This document shows, in pieces, positions 1 to 8,940 of a stretch of 60,381 bases of DNA. The stretch lies in assembly GCA_963731745.1 (NCBI GenBank), contig CAVSWT010000030.1:1-60381 (forward strand). Reading direction: 5' to 3'. Position numbers and translations under genes: made by a program. Numbering within the stretch: position 1 is the stretch's first letter; each line of letters starts with the position of its first letter. Origin of the DNA: CAVSWT01 sp963731745. Its GTDB lineage: Bacteria; Bacteroidota; Ignavibacteria; Ignavibacteriales; Ignavibacteriaceae. The notes beneath the pieces are model-generated. The model did not search any database. It had not been told where the DNA came from and saw nothing but the letters and a program-made list of their open reading frames with translations.

Positions 1-160
1 CATATCTGTAGTTTGCTTCGCTTTCATTTATTGTAGAAAGTAAGTTTAGGAGTTCAATTTTTTGTGACTGCATTTTATCAATTGGATTTTCACTTTCATC
101 TAAATTTTTGAAGTAAGATTCAAAATAATTCGGATAATCTCCTTTAATTGGTTTCTTCAT
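1..160 (-). CDS. DinB-like family protein, 5' part only
   Basis: A partial reading frame runs off the left edge. It begins with ATG at 160 and gives about 53 residues starting MKKPIKGDYPNYFESYFKNL and ending SEANYRY. The pattern of a Tyr-rich start, an amphipathic helix and a closing ANYRY is what I know from the N-terminus of DinB superfamily proteins, four-helix-bundle metal-binding proteins that often have unassigned hydrolase or thiol-transferase roles. A GAAAGG element about 6 bases upstream of the ATG could be its ribosome binding site. The metal-binding histidines lie outside the window, so the family call rests on the N-terminus alone. Confidence 0.65.
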   Translation of the reverse strand, partial: MKKPIKGDYPNYFESYFKNLDESENPIDKMQSQKIELLNLLSTINESEANYRY

Positions 161-206
161 AAAAACCTTTCTCAAATACTTTTTTGAAATAATTATTTTT
201 GTATAA

Positions 207-235
207 TTGACGACTTATTAAACTGAAATTAAACT
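207..235 (+). promoter_or_regulatory. possible sigma-70-type promoter for the TspO-like gene
   Basis: TTGACG at 207-212 and TAAACT at 230-235 are separated by 17 bases, matching the -35/-10 layout with a good -35 and a 4/6 -10. The predicted start point would leave about 75 bases of leader before the gene at 320. AT-rich intergenic DNA yields such matches by chance, so this is tentative. Confidence 0.3.
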
Positions 236-319
236 TTTATGATGAGTGTCAAAAATAATAAATAAAATTATTCATATATAAAAGGAGAAAATAATTTAAA
301 ATAAGTCACATAAAAGAAA

Positions 320-1111
320 ATGAAAAAATTATTAGTAATATTAAATTCGATAACATTGATAGCTGTAATTATTTTTAATGGGCTAGCTGCTTCCGGTAAA
401 ATTTATAGCGCTACTGTGGGAGAAATTAGTCATAAATACAACACACTCTTTGCACCTGCCGATTATGCATTTTCAATTTGGGGCTTAATTTATATTGCAC
501 TTATCGCATTTGTTGGATTTCAGTGGTATTCAGTAATAAAAAAAACTAATTTGGATTTAATTGATAGGACTGGAGTTTATTTAATTATAATTAACCTAGC
601 TAATATGCTATGGCTGATTTTATGGTTAAAAGAGCTTATTGGTTTTTCTGTGATTGTCATGCTTTTGCTGCTTCTTACATTAATTATTTTAAGTGTTAAA
701 CTAGATTTGGAAATATGGGATGCACCGGTTAGAATAATTATGTTCGTTTGGTGGCCGTTAGCTTTTTACCTTGGATGGATCATTGTTGCAGCGGTCGCAA
801 ATATCTCTGCATTTTTTATCTCTGTTGGATGGAACGGATCACCTTTAACTCAGCAGCTATGGACTGAAATTATGATAGTCATAGCAGCAGCAATTTATTT
901 ATTCATAACTTTCACTAGAAATTTAAGAGAGTCCGCGGTGGTAGGAATTTGGGCATTAGTAGCGATTGCCGTTAAACAATGGAATTCAAATATCGAAATA
1001 TCTTATACAGCTTTAGGAGCCGCCGCTATTCTTTTAGCCGCAATAATCTATCATGCAAGTAAAAACATAGAGACCGCACCCATATTGAAATTGAGAAGAG
1101 GTGAGTTTTGA
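320..1111 (+). CDS. tryptophan-rich sensory protein (TspO/MBR-like membrane protein)
   Basis: This is a 263-residue, strongly hydrophobic protein with about seven predicted membrane segments and many tryptophans. The early motif FAPADYAFSIWGLIYIALI is typical of bacterial proteins annotated as tryptophan-rich sensory proteins, a longer and divergent branch related to the five-helix TspO/translocator family, which binds tetrapyrroles and lipids. No substrate can be read from the sequence. The gene stands alone: it is divergent from the DinB-like gene and convergent with the peptidase at 1226-2194, with about 110 bases between them and no clear terminator. The ATG at 320 begins MKKLLVILN, directly followed by the first membrane helix, which supports the start. 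Confidence 0.7.
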   Translation: MKKLLVILNSITLIAVIIFNGLAASGKIYSATVGEISHKYNTLFAPADYAFSIWGLIYIALIAFVGFQWYSVIKKTNLDLIDRTGVYLIIINLANMLWLILWLKELIGFSVIVMLLLLLTLIILSVKLDLEIWDAPVRIIMFVWWPLAFYLGWIIVAAVANISAFFISVGWNGSPLTQQLWTEIMIVIAAAIYLFITFTRNLRESAVVGIWALVAIAVKQWNSNIEISYTALGAAAILLAAIIYHASKNIETAPILKLRRGEF

Positions 1112-1225
1112 TAAAATAAGTTATGTGTTTTTGGAGAATTAAAAAATCTATTTTATAATCAGGCCATGTACGAAAGAAATATCATAATTAAAATTGTTTG
1201 CTGTACGTTTACAATTTATTAATCA

Positions 1226-2194
1226 TTATTCCCAAATTTTAATCTCAAACTTTCCATCTGAATTAGCAGCTCCTCTAAACATTCCTTCTGTATTAAAGCT
1301 CATTACATAATTTCCGTCTTTATCAACGGCAATCAAACCGCCATCACCAGGACTGAGCCGCGTATGAATCATTTCGTCGGCTGCTTTTTTGAGTGAGTAA
1401 TTTTTATATTCCATTAAAGCAGAGATATTATAAGCAACAGTATTTTTAATAAATAGTTCACCTGTGCCGGTGCATGAAACAGCACAAGTTTTATTATTTG
1501 CATACGTACCATCATTTATTAATGGACTATCACCTACTCTGCCTGGCATTTTATTAGTTAATCCGCCGGTAGACGTTCCAGCGGCAAGATTACCATCTAT
1601 ATCTAAAACAACACAGCCAACAGTTCCCTTTTTATCTTTAAGCATTTTCTGCCATTGTTCGTATCTGGTTTGAGTATTAAAATATTCTTCAGGTTCAAAT
1701 TGAGCATGCATTTCCTTTGCAAATTTTTCTGCGCCTTTACCTACTAACAGTACATGCTTTGTTTTTTCTTTTACTAATCTTGCAGCCGAAATTGGATTTT
1801 TAATTCCGGTTACGCACGCGACTGCGCCGGATGATAGATCACTCCCATCCATAATTGATGCATCCATTTCATGTGAACCGTTGGAAGTGTAAACGGCACC
1901 TTTCCCGGCGTTAAATTTTGGATCATCTTCAAAATAGTTAATAACTTTTTCAACTACATCTATTCCCTTTTCACCTTTATCTAGAAGGCTTTTCCCGAGT
2001 TTCAATGCTTCAGTTAACGCTTTGGTGTATTCCTGTTTAATCGAATCCGGCAAGCCTTTACTAATGGTACCAGCTCCGCCATGAATTACAATTACGTACT
2101 TAGGTTTATTAATTAATTCTGCTTCCGAAGAGCGAATGAGTTGGGTCCCGATTATTATCAGAAGAGTGACTGAAATTAGAATTAATCTTTTCAA
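1226..2194 (-). CDS. isoaspartyl peptidase / L-asparaginase (Ntn hydrolase, family T2)
   Basis: This 322-residue enzyme would cleave isoaspartyl dipeptides and L-asparagine. It belongs to the plant-type asparaginases, which activate themselves by cutting before a catalytic threonine. The conserved GTVGCVVLD is present, placing the predicted nucleophile at Thr191, and the downstream substrate-binding stretches GGLTNKMPGRVGDSP and CTGTGE are intact. Residues 1-25 form a hydrophobic signal peptide, so the enzyme is probably exported. The start is TTG at 2194, preceded by AAGGA 6 bases upstream. Its first bases overlap the TGA stop of the Nudix gene (TTGA), so the two genes are probably translationally coupled. 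Confidence 0.88.
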   Translation of the reverse strand: MKRLILISVTLLIIIGTQLIRSSEAELINKPKYVIVIHGGAGTISKGLPDSIKQEYTKALTEALKLGKSLLDKGEKGIDVVEKVINYFEDDPKFNAGKGAVYTSNGSHEMDASIMDGSDLSSGAVACVTGIKNPISAARLVKEKTKHVLLVGKGAEKFAKEMHAQFEPEEYFNTQTRYEQWQKMLKDKKGTVGCVVLDIDGNLAAGTSTGGLTNKMPGRVGDSPLINDGTYANNKTCAVSCTGTGELFIKNTVAYNISALMEYKNYSLKKAADEMIHTRLSPGDGGLIAVDKDGNYVMSFNTEGMFRGAANSDGKFEIKIWE

Positions 2195-2673
2195 TTTCTG
2201 TCCTTATTAATATTTAAGTATTCTTGTAGTCTCTCCAAAAATGGATGCTGTGCTGAATACATTTTACTTTTGGCTTCAGCGATTGTAAAAAATTCGCCTT
2301 TATCTACTTCTGGAAATTTTTGTTTTTTCCCTGAATGCGGCGGCCACTCCATTTCAAATGTATTACACGTAATATCTATATAGTCATCACTATCGCATTT
2401 AAATGCCCATGCATGCACTTCCTTATTATTCGATTGCACAACTGTGCCTAAGGAAAATAATTCATTGGAAGGTTTTATTCCGGTTTCTTCTTCAAACTCT
2501 CTTTTTGCTGCAGAAAGCAGTTCCTCATTTTTTTCAACCAGGCCCTTGGGAATCCCCCAATATCCATCATCTTTTTTTGCAAAGAAAGGTCCGCCTGGAT
2601 GAACTAAAAATACTTTTAAACCATTTTGTGTCTCGCTGAACATTAATAGTCCGGCACTGGTTTGTCGTGGCAT
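2191..2673 (-). CDS. Nudix hydrolase
   Basis: This 160-residue protein carries a complete Nudix box at residues 44-66, with the G-x5-E-x7-R-E-U-x-E-E-x-G-U pattern (GLVEKNE ... REFEEETGI). Nudix enzymes hydrolyse nucleoside diphosphates linked to another group. The neighbouring YWGIPKG and the WPPHSGKKQKFPEVD region resemble small diadenosine-polyphosphate or NTP pyrophosphohydrolases, but the substrate is not certain. There is no signal peptide, so it should be cytoplasmic. It is the first gene of a two-gene unit with the peptidase, overlapping by 4 bases. Confidence 0.85.
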   Translation of the reverse strand: MPRQTSAGLLMFSETQNGLKVFLVHPGGPFFAKKDDGYWGIPKGLVEKNEELLSAAKREFEEETGIKPSNELFSLGTVVQSNNKEVHAWAFKCDSDDYIDITCNTFEMEWPPHSGKKQKFPEVDKGEFFTIAEAKSKMYSAQHPFLERLQEYLNINKDRN

Positions 2674-2778
2674 AATACTTCTTTATTACTTTGTTTTTAA
2701 ATTTTATTTAGAAAGTCAAAGGTCAAAAATCAAAATTTTTAAATTGAATAGAATTACATTTTAGAAAAATGCTTTTAT

Positions 2779-2807
2779 AAACCCAGTTTCTTTGAGAAAC
2801 CGGGCTT
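2779..2807 (-). terminator. hairpin terminator after sugE
   Basis: The arms AACCCAGTTTC (2780-2790) and GAAACCGGGCT (2796-2806) pair around a 5-base loop, with two G-U or mismatch positions. On the minus strand the hairpin is followed by a T-rich stretch. It lies just after the sugE stop and is close in sequence to the hairpin at 41260-41288. Confidence 0.65.
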
Positions 2808-2821
2808 ATTTTAATCAGTCA

Positions 2822-3139
2822 TCACTTTGAGTAAATTTTCAGACCTATTATTCCAACTACAATTAAAAAAATAAAAATTAATCTTGCTATCTCTCGTGAT
2901 TCATTAAATAAGTATATTCCGAGAATTGCTGTACCGACCGCACCGATTCCTGTCCATACAGCATAAGCAGTTCCAACCGGTAAAGATTTAACTGAAATAG
3001 AAAGCAGTCCCATACTTAAAATCATACTTGTAATCGTAAAAATACTTGGCCACAGTTTTGTAAATCCAGCAGAATACTTTAGTCCAACTGCCCAGGCAAT
3101 TTCAAAAAGTCCCGCTATAATAAGAATATACCAGCCCAT
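2822..3139 (-). CDS. sugE: SMR-family exporter, SugE/Gdx type (guanidinium or quaternary ammonium)
   Basis: This 105-residue protein has four predicted membrane helices. Helix 1 carries the essential glutamate (Glu13, in GLFEIAWAVGLKYS) that binds proton and substrate in small multidrug resistance exporters. The motif KSLPVGTAYAVWTGIGAVG is characteristic of the SugE/Gdx branch, whose characterised members export guanidinium, rather than the EmrE branch. It normally works as an antiparallel dimer in the inner membrane. The gene starts 7 bases after the uvrA stop, so it is probably read from the uvrA transcript. No guanidine riboswitch precedes it. Confidence 0.88.
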   Translation of the reverse strand: MGWYILIIAGLFEIAWAVGLKYSAGFTKLWPSIFTITSMILSMGLLSISVKSLPVGTAYAVWTGIGAVGTAILGIYLFNESREIARLIFIFLIVVGIIGLKIYSK

Positions 3140-3146
3140 TTAATTT

Positions 3147-5930
3147 TTAGTCCAAGTATTGTTTTAAGAATTTTCCAGTCCACGAATTTTCATTTTTAAT
3201 TATTTCTTCCGGTGTTCCAACCGCAACAACTTCGCCGCCATTTTCTCCAGCTTCAGGGCCAAGATCAATAATATGATCGGCACATTTTATTACATCCATA
3301 TTATGTTCAATGATCACAACTGAATTTGTTCTTTCAATTAAAAGATTAAAACAATTTAATAATTTTGATATGTCATCAAAATGAAGTCCCGTTGTTGGTT
3401 CATCAAAAATAAACAGAGTATGTTTTCTATCCCGCTGTGAAGTTAGATGAGAAGCAAGCTTAATTCTTTGAGCTTCGCCGCCGGATAGAGTATTTGAAGG
3501 CTGTCCAAGCTTTAAATAACCCAAACCGACTTCAGCTAATACTATTATATATTTTAGGATCTTATCATTATCTTTAAAAAATTCAACCGCTTCGTCAACA
3601 GTCATATTTAAAACATCAACCAGATTTTTTCCGCGATAAGTAATTTCTCTAATCTCCTTTTTGAATCGGGTTCCTTTACAATCTTCGCATTCTAGATAAA
3701 TGTCTGCTAAAAACTGCATTTCAACTTTTATGAATCCATCTCCGGTGCAAGTTTCGCATCTACCGCCCGGAACATTAAAAGAAAAATAACCTGGTCTATA
3801 TCCACGTGCTTTTGCTTGATGAGTACTCGCAAAAAGTTCACGTATATGTTCATATGCTTTGATGTAACTTATTGGGTTTGATCTTGGAGATTTGCCAATT
3901 GGAGATTGATCTACAATTTCTATTTCATCAATAAATTCTCCCCCGGTTAAATCTTCGTACTTTCCAATTTTAGAAGGATTCATAAGCAAATATTTTGCGA
4001 GTCCGCCATAAAGCACATCATGAATTAAAGTGCTTTTACCCGAACCGCTGACACCCGTAATCACAACAAATTTATTTAACGGAATTTCAACATTAATATT
4101 TTTAAGATTATGCTCACTTGCTCCAACAATTTTTATTGATTTTGTTTTTTTCTCATTCCTTTTTGCAGGAAGAGGAATTGAAATTTTTCCAGATAAATAT
4201 TTACCGGTTAGTGAATTTTTATTTTTAATTACTTCATCGTAAGTGCCCATTGCAATTATTTCACCACCGTGTTCCCCTGCTTGCGGACCCATGTCAATTA
4301 AAATATCAGCGTGTTTCATCATGTCAGGATCGTGTTCAACAACTAATACTGAATTACCAATGTCCCGCAAATTTTTTAATATTTTGATCAAACGGAAATT
4401 GTCTCGCGGGTGAAGCCCAACGCTTGGTTCGTCAAGTACGTACAAAGTTCCGACAAGTGATGATCCGAGTGAAGTAGCTAAATTTATTCTTTGCGTTTCT
4501 CCGCCTGACAATGTACTGCTTAACCGGTCGAGTGTTAAGTAGCCGATACCCACATTATTTAGAAAAGTTAATCGTTTTATAATTTCTTTTAATACACGTT
4601 CGCCAACCATCATATCATAATCTGATAATTTTAGATCTTCAAAAAACTTTAATGAATGTTCAATAGGAATTTTAACTACATCATAAATAGATTTATCATC
4701 AATTTTAACTTGAAGTGCTTCTCTTCTTAAACGCGAACCTTTGCAGGCACTGCAGGTTGAATAGCCTCTGTAACGGCTTAATAAAACCCGAATGTGCATT
4801 TTGTAAGTTTTGTTTTCAAGCTTTTCAAAAAAGTTGTCTATACCGATAAAATCTCCAAAACCTTTTCTTAAAAGATTAACCTGCTCATCAGACAAATCTT
4901 TAAATGGAGTGTTTAAAGGAATTCCAAATTCTTTTGAATTCTGTACAAGGTCACGTAAATGTGCGCTGTATTTTGCTGAACGGAATGGGGCAATAGCACC
5001 TTCAGTTATTGTTAAGCTGGGATTTGGAATTACAAGATTCATATCAATACCGATCGTTTTGCTAAAACCCTGGCAAACCGGGCAGGCACCAAACGGATTA
5101 TTGAATGAGAAAAATCTTGGTTCAGGCTCTTCGTATCTTATTCCACAGCATTCATAAAATTTATTAAAATGAATCTCTTCATTTGTATCTGCATTTATTA
5201 ATACTAACCTATTTTCACCCTCTTTAAAAGTAATCTCTATAGCATCAGAAAGTCTTTCACGAACTTTTCCTTTGTTGATTTTAAATCTGTCAATTATAAC
5301 TCTTATTTCATCTTTCTTTTTAGCATTAACATCTGTTTCATTAAGGTCGTATAATTTCTTATTAAAATAGATTCTAAAAAAACCACGTTTCTTTAGTAAA
5401 TCTATTTCCTGTTTTACTGTTGTTCCTTCGTGAACATGAAGAGGAAATGAAAGATAAAACTTGGTTCCTTCCGGCTGTTCTTCAAGCCAATCCGAAACTG
5501 TACCGGTAGTTGCTTTTTTAACTTCTTTACCGCAATTAAAGCAGATGGTTTTTCCAACGCGTGCAAATAATAATCTCAGGTAGTCATAAACTTCTGTGGT
5601 AGTTCCAACAGTTGAGCGGGTATTTTTAGCGCCGGTTTTTTGTTCGATGGCTACTGCTGGGCTGATACCTTGAATAAGGTCTACATCCGGTTTATTCATT
5701 CTTTCAAGGAATTGCCGGGCATAAGCTGAAAGGCTTTCAACATATCTTCGCTGCCCTTCTGCATAAATAGTATCGAAAACAAGTGATGATTTTCCGCTTC
5801 CGCTTACACCGGTAAAAACAACTAATTTATTTCTTGGAATTTCAAAACTTAAATTTTTTAAATTATGCTCGCGTGCGCCTTTAACAATTATTTTCTTTTC
5901 TTTTGAATTATTTTTCGTTGACATAGTCAT
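3147..5930 (-). CDS. uvrA: excinuclease ABC subunit UvrA
   Basis: This 927-residue protein, close to the usual 940, is the damage-recognition ATPase of nucleotide excision repair and acts with UvrB. It has two ABC ATPase modules: the first Walker A is GVSGSGKSS at residues 41-49, and both modules have LSGGE signatures and DEP Walker B motifs. Zinc-binding cysteine clusters are visible (CFNC, CPVC, CSAC and the later CETC...CEDC). ATG codons at 5930 and 5924 are both possible starts; the first two residues differ only as MT. It lies 170 bases downstream of mlaD in the same direction and leads directly into sugE. Confidence 0.97.
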   Translation of the reverse strand: MTMSTKNNSKEKKIIVKGAREHNLKNLSFEIPRNKLVVFTGVSGSGKSSLVFDTIYAEGQRRYVESLSAYARQFLERMNKPDVDLIQGISPAVAIEQKTGAKNTRSTVGTTTEVYDYLRLLFARVGKTICFNCGKEVKKATTGTVSDWLEEQPEGTKFYLSFPLHVHEGTTVKQEIDLLKKRGFFRIYFNKKLYDLNETDVNAKKKDEIRVIIDRFKINKGKVRERLSDAIEITFKEGENRLVLINADTNEEIHFNKFYECCGIRYEEPEPRFFSFNNPFGACPVCQGFSKTIGIDMNLVIPNPSLTITEGAIAPFRSAKYSAHLRDLVQNSKEFGIPLNTPFKDLSDEQVNLLRKGFGDFIGIDNFFEKLENKTYKMHIRVLLSRYRGYSTCSACKGSRLRREALQVKIDDKSIYDVVKIPIEHSLKFFEDLKLSDYDMMVGERVLKEIIKRLTFLNNVGIGYLTLDRLSSTLSGGETQRINLATSLGSSLVGTLYVLDEPSVGLHPRDNFRLIKILKNLRDIGNSVLVVEHDPDMMKHADILIDMGPQAGEHGGEIIAMGTYDEVIKNKNSLTGKYLSGKISIPLPAKRNEKKTKSIKIVGASEHNLKNINVEIPLNKFVVITGVSGSGKSTLIHDVLYGGLAKYLLMNPSKIGKYEDLTGGEFIDEIEIVDQSPIGKSPRSNPISYIKAYEHIRELFASTHQAKARGYRPGYFSFNVPGGRCETCTGDGFIKVEMQFLADIYLECEDCKGTRFKKEIREITYRGKNLVDVLNMTVDEAVEFFKDNDKILKYIIVLAEVGLGYLKLGQPSNTLSGGEAQRIKLASHLTSQRDRKHTLFIFDEPTTGLHFDDISKLLNCFNLLIERTNSVVIIEHNMDVIKCADHIIDLGPEAGENGGEVVAVGTPEEIIKNENSWTGKFLKQYLD

Positions 5931-6100
5931 AGTACTGTTATATTCAGATTTAATAATTTTGGAAAAATGAACTATTAATTTACAACTTTATTTATAATAA
6001 TGGAGTGTAATTTTGGGTGGTATAGCCGTCTAAAAAGCACACAATAAGAGTAAATGCACCATTACAAGCGATTAATTATTTTTGAAATAAAATGAACAAG

Positions 6101-7135
6101 TTATTTTGAATTTGTATTTTCCAAAGATTTTAATGTAGAAATTCGTTCATCAATCATTTTGATTTTTTCATTGAGCTGATTGATTTTGTCATCAATTTCG
6201 TCTTCATATTTTGCTTTATCCCAATAACCTCTTTCTTCAAAATAACTTTTAAACAACCAATTATGTTTTAGTGCTTCCATGTTTTCAGATAAACTTGACG
6301 CTGCATTTCTGGCATCATAAGTGGTTCTTTCTATATTTTTCATAGCGGATGAAAAAGTTGTATCTAATTTACTTCCCTTAACGAATAATTCGCCCATTAA
6401 ACCTTTACCATCGCGAACCCCAGCTACTATTGTATCAATATCAGTAACAACTGTATTTACATTGTTGACAACTGTCTCAACGCCATTACCTAGCTTATCG
6501 AATAAAACTGTTAAACTTTGAACTTCTTCTGTAATTGATTGAAGACTTTGATCAGCTCTTTTGGTAAGCTGAGTTGCATCATTATATAATTGTTCGTCAG
6601 CCAGTAACTTGCCGATACTTCCTTCTCCGCGATTTACCCTTCCAATAATTTCCGAAAGATTTTTTGTCATTTCTTTTGTGTATTCCATTACACCTTTTGT
6701 TTGCTCAATGATTGCAGAAAAGCCGAGCGGTTCTTTTGATTGAATTGTCCCTTTATTGCCCACGGGTTCGCCATTTTCGCTGCCAATTTGAAGCACAACA
6801 ACCTTATTGCCAACCAATCCTTCTGTTTCAATGGAAGCTTGTGTATCTGTTTTTATAAATCTTTTAATATCTTCTACCAGGCTCATTGTAACTTGAACTT
6901 TGCCGGAATTGTCATTTACAATTTTTACATTACTCACTCTGCCTACATCAATTCCACTGAATCGAACAGTAGCACCGCTTCTTAATCCCTGAATATCTTT
7001 AAAGTAAGCATTCACTTCAAAAGTTGAACTGAATAGGGATTTCTTATCACCAATAAGAAATATTGTTAAGACGAGAATTGCTATTCCGATAAAAATAAAA
7101 ATACCAAGTTGTAAGGCAGATCTTTTTTTCGCCAT
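6101..7135 (-). CDS. mlaD: MlaD-family (MCE domain) lipid-transport protein
   Basis: This 344-residue protein has an N-terminal membrane anchor (about residues 10-28), then one MCE domain (about 39-115, with the motif GLRSGATVRFSGIDVGRV), then a long helical tail. The tail holds two G-x-G-x-x-G-x-L-type motifs (GEGSIGKLLADEQLY and DGKGLMGELF) that are common after MCE domains. MCE proteins form hexameric rings that move phospholipids between the inner and outer membranes. The gene follows mlaF by 12 bases and belongs to the mlaE-mlaF-mlaD unit. No mlaB or mlaC is present here, which is usual outside proteobacteria. Confidence 0.9.
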   Translation of the reverse strand: MAKKRSALQLGIFIFIGIAILVLTIFLIGDKKSLFSSTFEVNAYFKDIQGLRSGATVRFSGIDVGRVSNVKIVNDNSGKVQVTMSLVEDIKRFIKTDTQASIETEGLVGNKVVVLQIGSENGEPVGNKGTIQSKEPLGFSAIIEQTKGVMEYTKEMTKNLSEIIGRVNRGEGSIGKLLADEQLYNDATQLTKRADQSLQSITEEVQSLTVLFDKLGNGVETVVNNVNTVVTDIDTIVAGVRDGKGLMGELFVKGSKLDTTFSSAMKNIERTTYDARNAASSLSENMEALKHNWLFKSYFEERGYWDKAKYEDEIDDKINQLNEKIKMIDERISTLKSLENTNSK

Positions 7136-7147
7136 TAATTTCTCCGG

Positions 7148-7885
7148 TTATTTTGATTCTTCAATATCACTACTAAAAAAATCAATTAAAAATTCATCAT
7201 CAGTTGAAGTCAAACTTTTTAAACTGCCTTCGTACATAATTTTTGCATCTCTTAAAACTATTGCCCTATCGGCAACTATTTTTGCACAAGTTAAATCATG
7301 AGTAACAACTAATGATGTAACATTTAAATCTTCCTGCAGATCAATTATTAAATGACTAATTTCTTTAGAAGTTATCGGGTCTAGGCCAGTAGTAGGTTCA
7401 TCATACAAAATTAATTTAGGTTCCGTAATAATAGTTCGCGCCAGCCCAATTCGTTTTTTCATTCCGCCGGATAATTCAGCAGGCATCTTATCAATTGCTT
7501 CTTCTAAAGATATTTTCTCTAAAACTCTTTTCACTTTTTCTTTTCTTTCCTTGGCAGAGAATTTAAAATTTCTGATTAAAGGAAATTCCAAATTTTCTCT
7601 TACGCTCATTGAATCATACAAAGCAGCACCTTGAAACAAAAAGCCGATGTCTTTCCTAATTTCATTTAAGTCTGCTATTGGAATTTTCAGCACACTTTTC
7701 CCACCTATATAAATTTCACCTTCATCCGGTTCCAAAAGCCCAACCATGCATTTCAATAACACGCTTTTTCCTGTTCCACTCTTTCCAAAAACAACTACAT
7801 TTTCGCCTTCATTTATTTTCATGGAGACATCGTCAAGCACGGTATTGTCTCCAAAAGATTTACTTAAATTTTTAATTTCTACCAT
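7148..7885 (-). CDS. mlaF: MlaF-type ABC transporter ATPase
   Basis: This is an ABC ATPase with Walker A GKSGTGKS, signature LSGGMKKR and Walker B LILYDEPTTGLDP. The GGMKKR form of the signature is typical of ATPases paired with MlaE permeases. I prefer the ATG at 7885 (MVEIKNLSKSF, 245 residues) because it makes a TAATG junction with the mlaE stop and begins exactly at the ABC fold. A longer version from a TTG at 7900 adds five residues. It powers lipid transfer with the MlaE permease and MlaD. Confidence 0.92.
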   Translation of the reverse strand: MVEIKNLSKSFGDNTVLDDVSMKINEGENVVVFGKSGTGKSVLLKCMVGLLEPDEGEIYIGGKSVLKIPIADLNEIRKDIGFLFQGAALYDSMSVRENLEFPLIRNFKFSAKERKEKVKRVLEKISLEEAIDKMPAELSGGMKKRIGLARTIITEPKLILYDEPTTGLDPITSKEISHLIIDLQEDLNVTSLVVTHDLTCAKIVADRAIVLRDAKIMYEGSLKSLTSTDDEFLIDFFSSDIEESK

Positions 7886-8685
7886 TATGTCCATAACCAA
7901 ACCGTGAGTTTTACAAGAACCATATCAACTAGTAGAATTAATAAAGATGCCATAACTACAGAGCTTGTTGAAGCTTTACCAACGCCAACTGTTCCATTTG
8001 TAGTATTGTATCCTTTAAAAGCCCCAACAGATCCGACAATAAAACCGAAAATAAAAGTTTTTGCAAATGCTGGAATCACATCCGTAAATTCTAAAGTTTT
8101 TACAACCGCATCAATATATAACTGAAAGCTCGATCCTTGGGAAAGAGCTACTGCAATGTAGCCGCCTAAAATTGCTAAAAAGTTTACGTACATAGTAAGG
8201 ATAGGAAGAATTAATGAGCAAGCTAAAATTCTTGTCACAACCAAAAATCTATACGGATTTATGGCAGATACTTCCATGGCATCAATCTGTTCAGTTACCC
8301 TCATCGAACCTAATTCTGCACCAATTCCGGAACTAACTCTTCCGGCAAAAATTAATGCTGTAATTACAGGGCCTAATTCTCTTATCACCGATAAAGAAAC
8401 CATTGCGGGCAAAAAAGATTCAGCACCAAATCTCGTCAACGTTGGCTGACTTTGCATCGCTAAAACAAGTCCAATTATGAAGCCCGTCACGCTGACAATC
8501 GGAAGAGTCTTCACACCAAGTTCAACCATGTGTTTTCTTACTTCAGCAATTTCATATGGCGGAAGGAAAACTTCTTTAAAGAATCTTAATGAAAAGAAAG
8601 TTAGGCCTGCAATAGTTACAAAAAACTGCTGTACAGCCCGTAAAAAATCCGAAGGTGCATCTTTAATTTCGTAATCTAATTTCAA
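7885..8685 (-). CDS. mlaE: MlaE-type ABC transporter permease
   Basis: This 266-residue inner-membrane protein contains the family-typical segment RELGPVITALIFAGRVSSGIGAELG (cytoplasmic coupling region) and TEQIDAMEVSAINPYRFLVVTR. It should form a dimer that binds two MlaF ATPases and hands lipids to the MlaD ring. It is the first gene of the mla unit. Upstream, 255 bases separate it from the divergent TRAP receptor gene, so promoters for both are probably there. The stop codon shares a base with the preferred mlaF start. Confidence 0.93.
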   Translation of the reverse strand: MKLDYEIKDAPSDFLRAVQQFFVTIAGLTFFSLRFFKEVFLPPYEIAEVRKHMVELGVKTLPIVSVTGFIIGLVLAMQSQPTLTRFGAESFLPAMVSLSVIRELGPVITALIFAGRVSSGIGAELGSMRVTEQIDAMEVSAINPYRFLVVTRILACSLILPILTMYVNFLAILGGYIAVALSQGSSFQLYIDAVVKTLEFTDVIPAFAKTFIFGFIVGSVGAFKGYNTTNGTVGVGKASTSSVVMASLLILLVDMVLVKLTVWLWT

Positions 8686-8940
8686 AAGATATCTTTACTT
8701 TTTTATGATTGATAAGGGTTGACTTTTCTGTAAGAAACTAGGATAACTGTATTAAATAAATTGATTTAATATCTATCAAAATACTAAAAAAATATTCGTG
8801 AAAAAAGAATGTATGATAATCAGCAAATGTATATCACTGGCAAATTAAAAATTGGAAATCTTATTAATTAAATGAATAAATGTATATAATTTGATATTTT
8901 AGAATTCAACTTAAACTACTTTCACTAACCTGAGAAAAAA

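Noticed and set aside
5931..6100. Guanidine riboswitch upstream of uvrA-sugE
   Set aside because: The gap has no stretch resembling the conserved ykkC-type core, only AT-rich DNA with a few weak inverted pairs.
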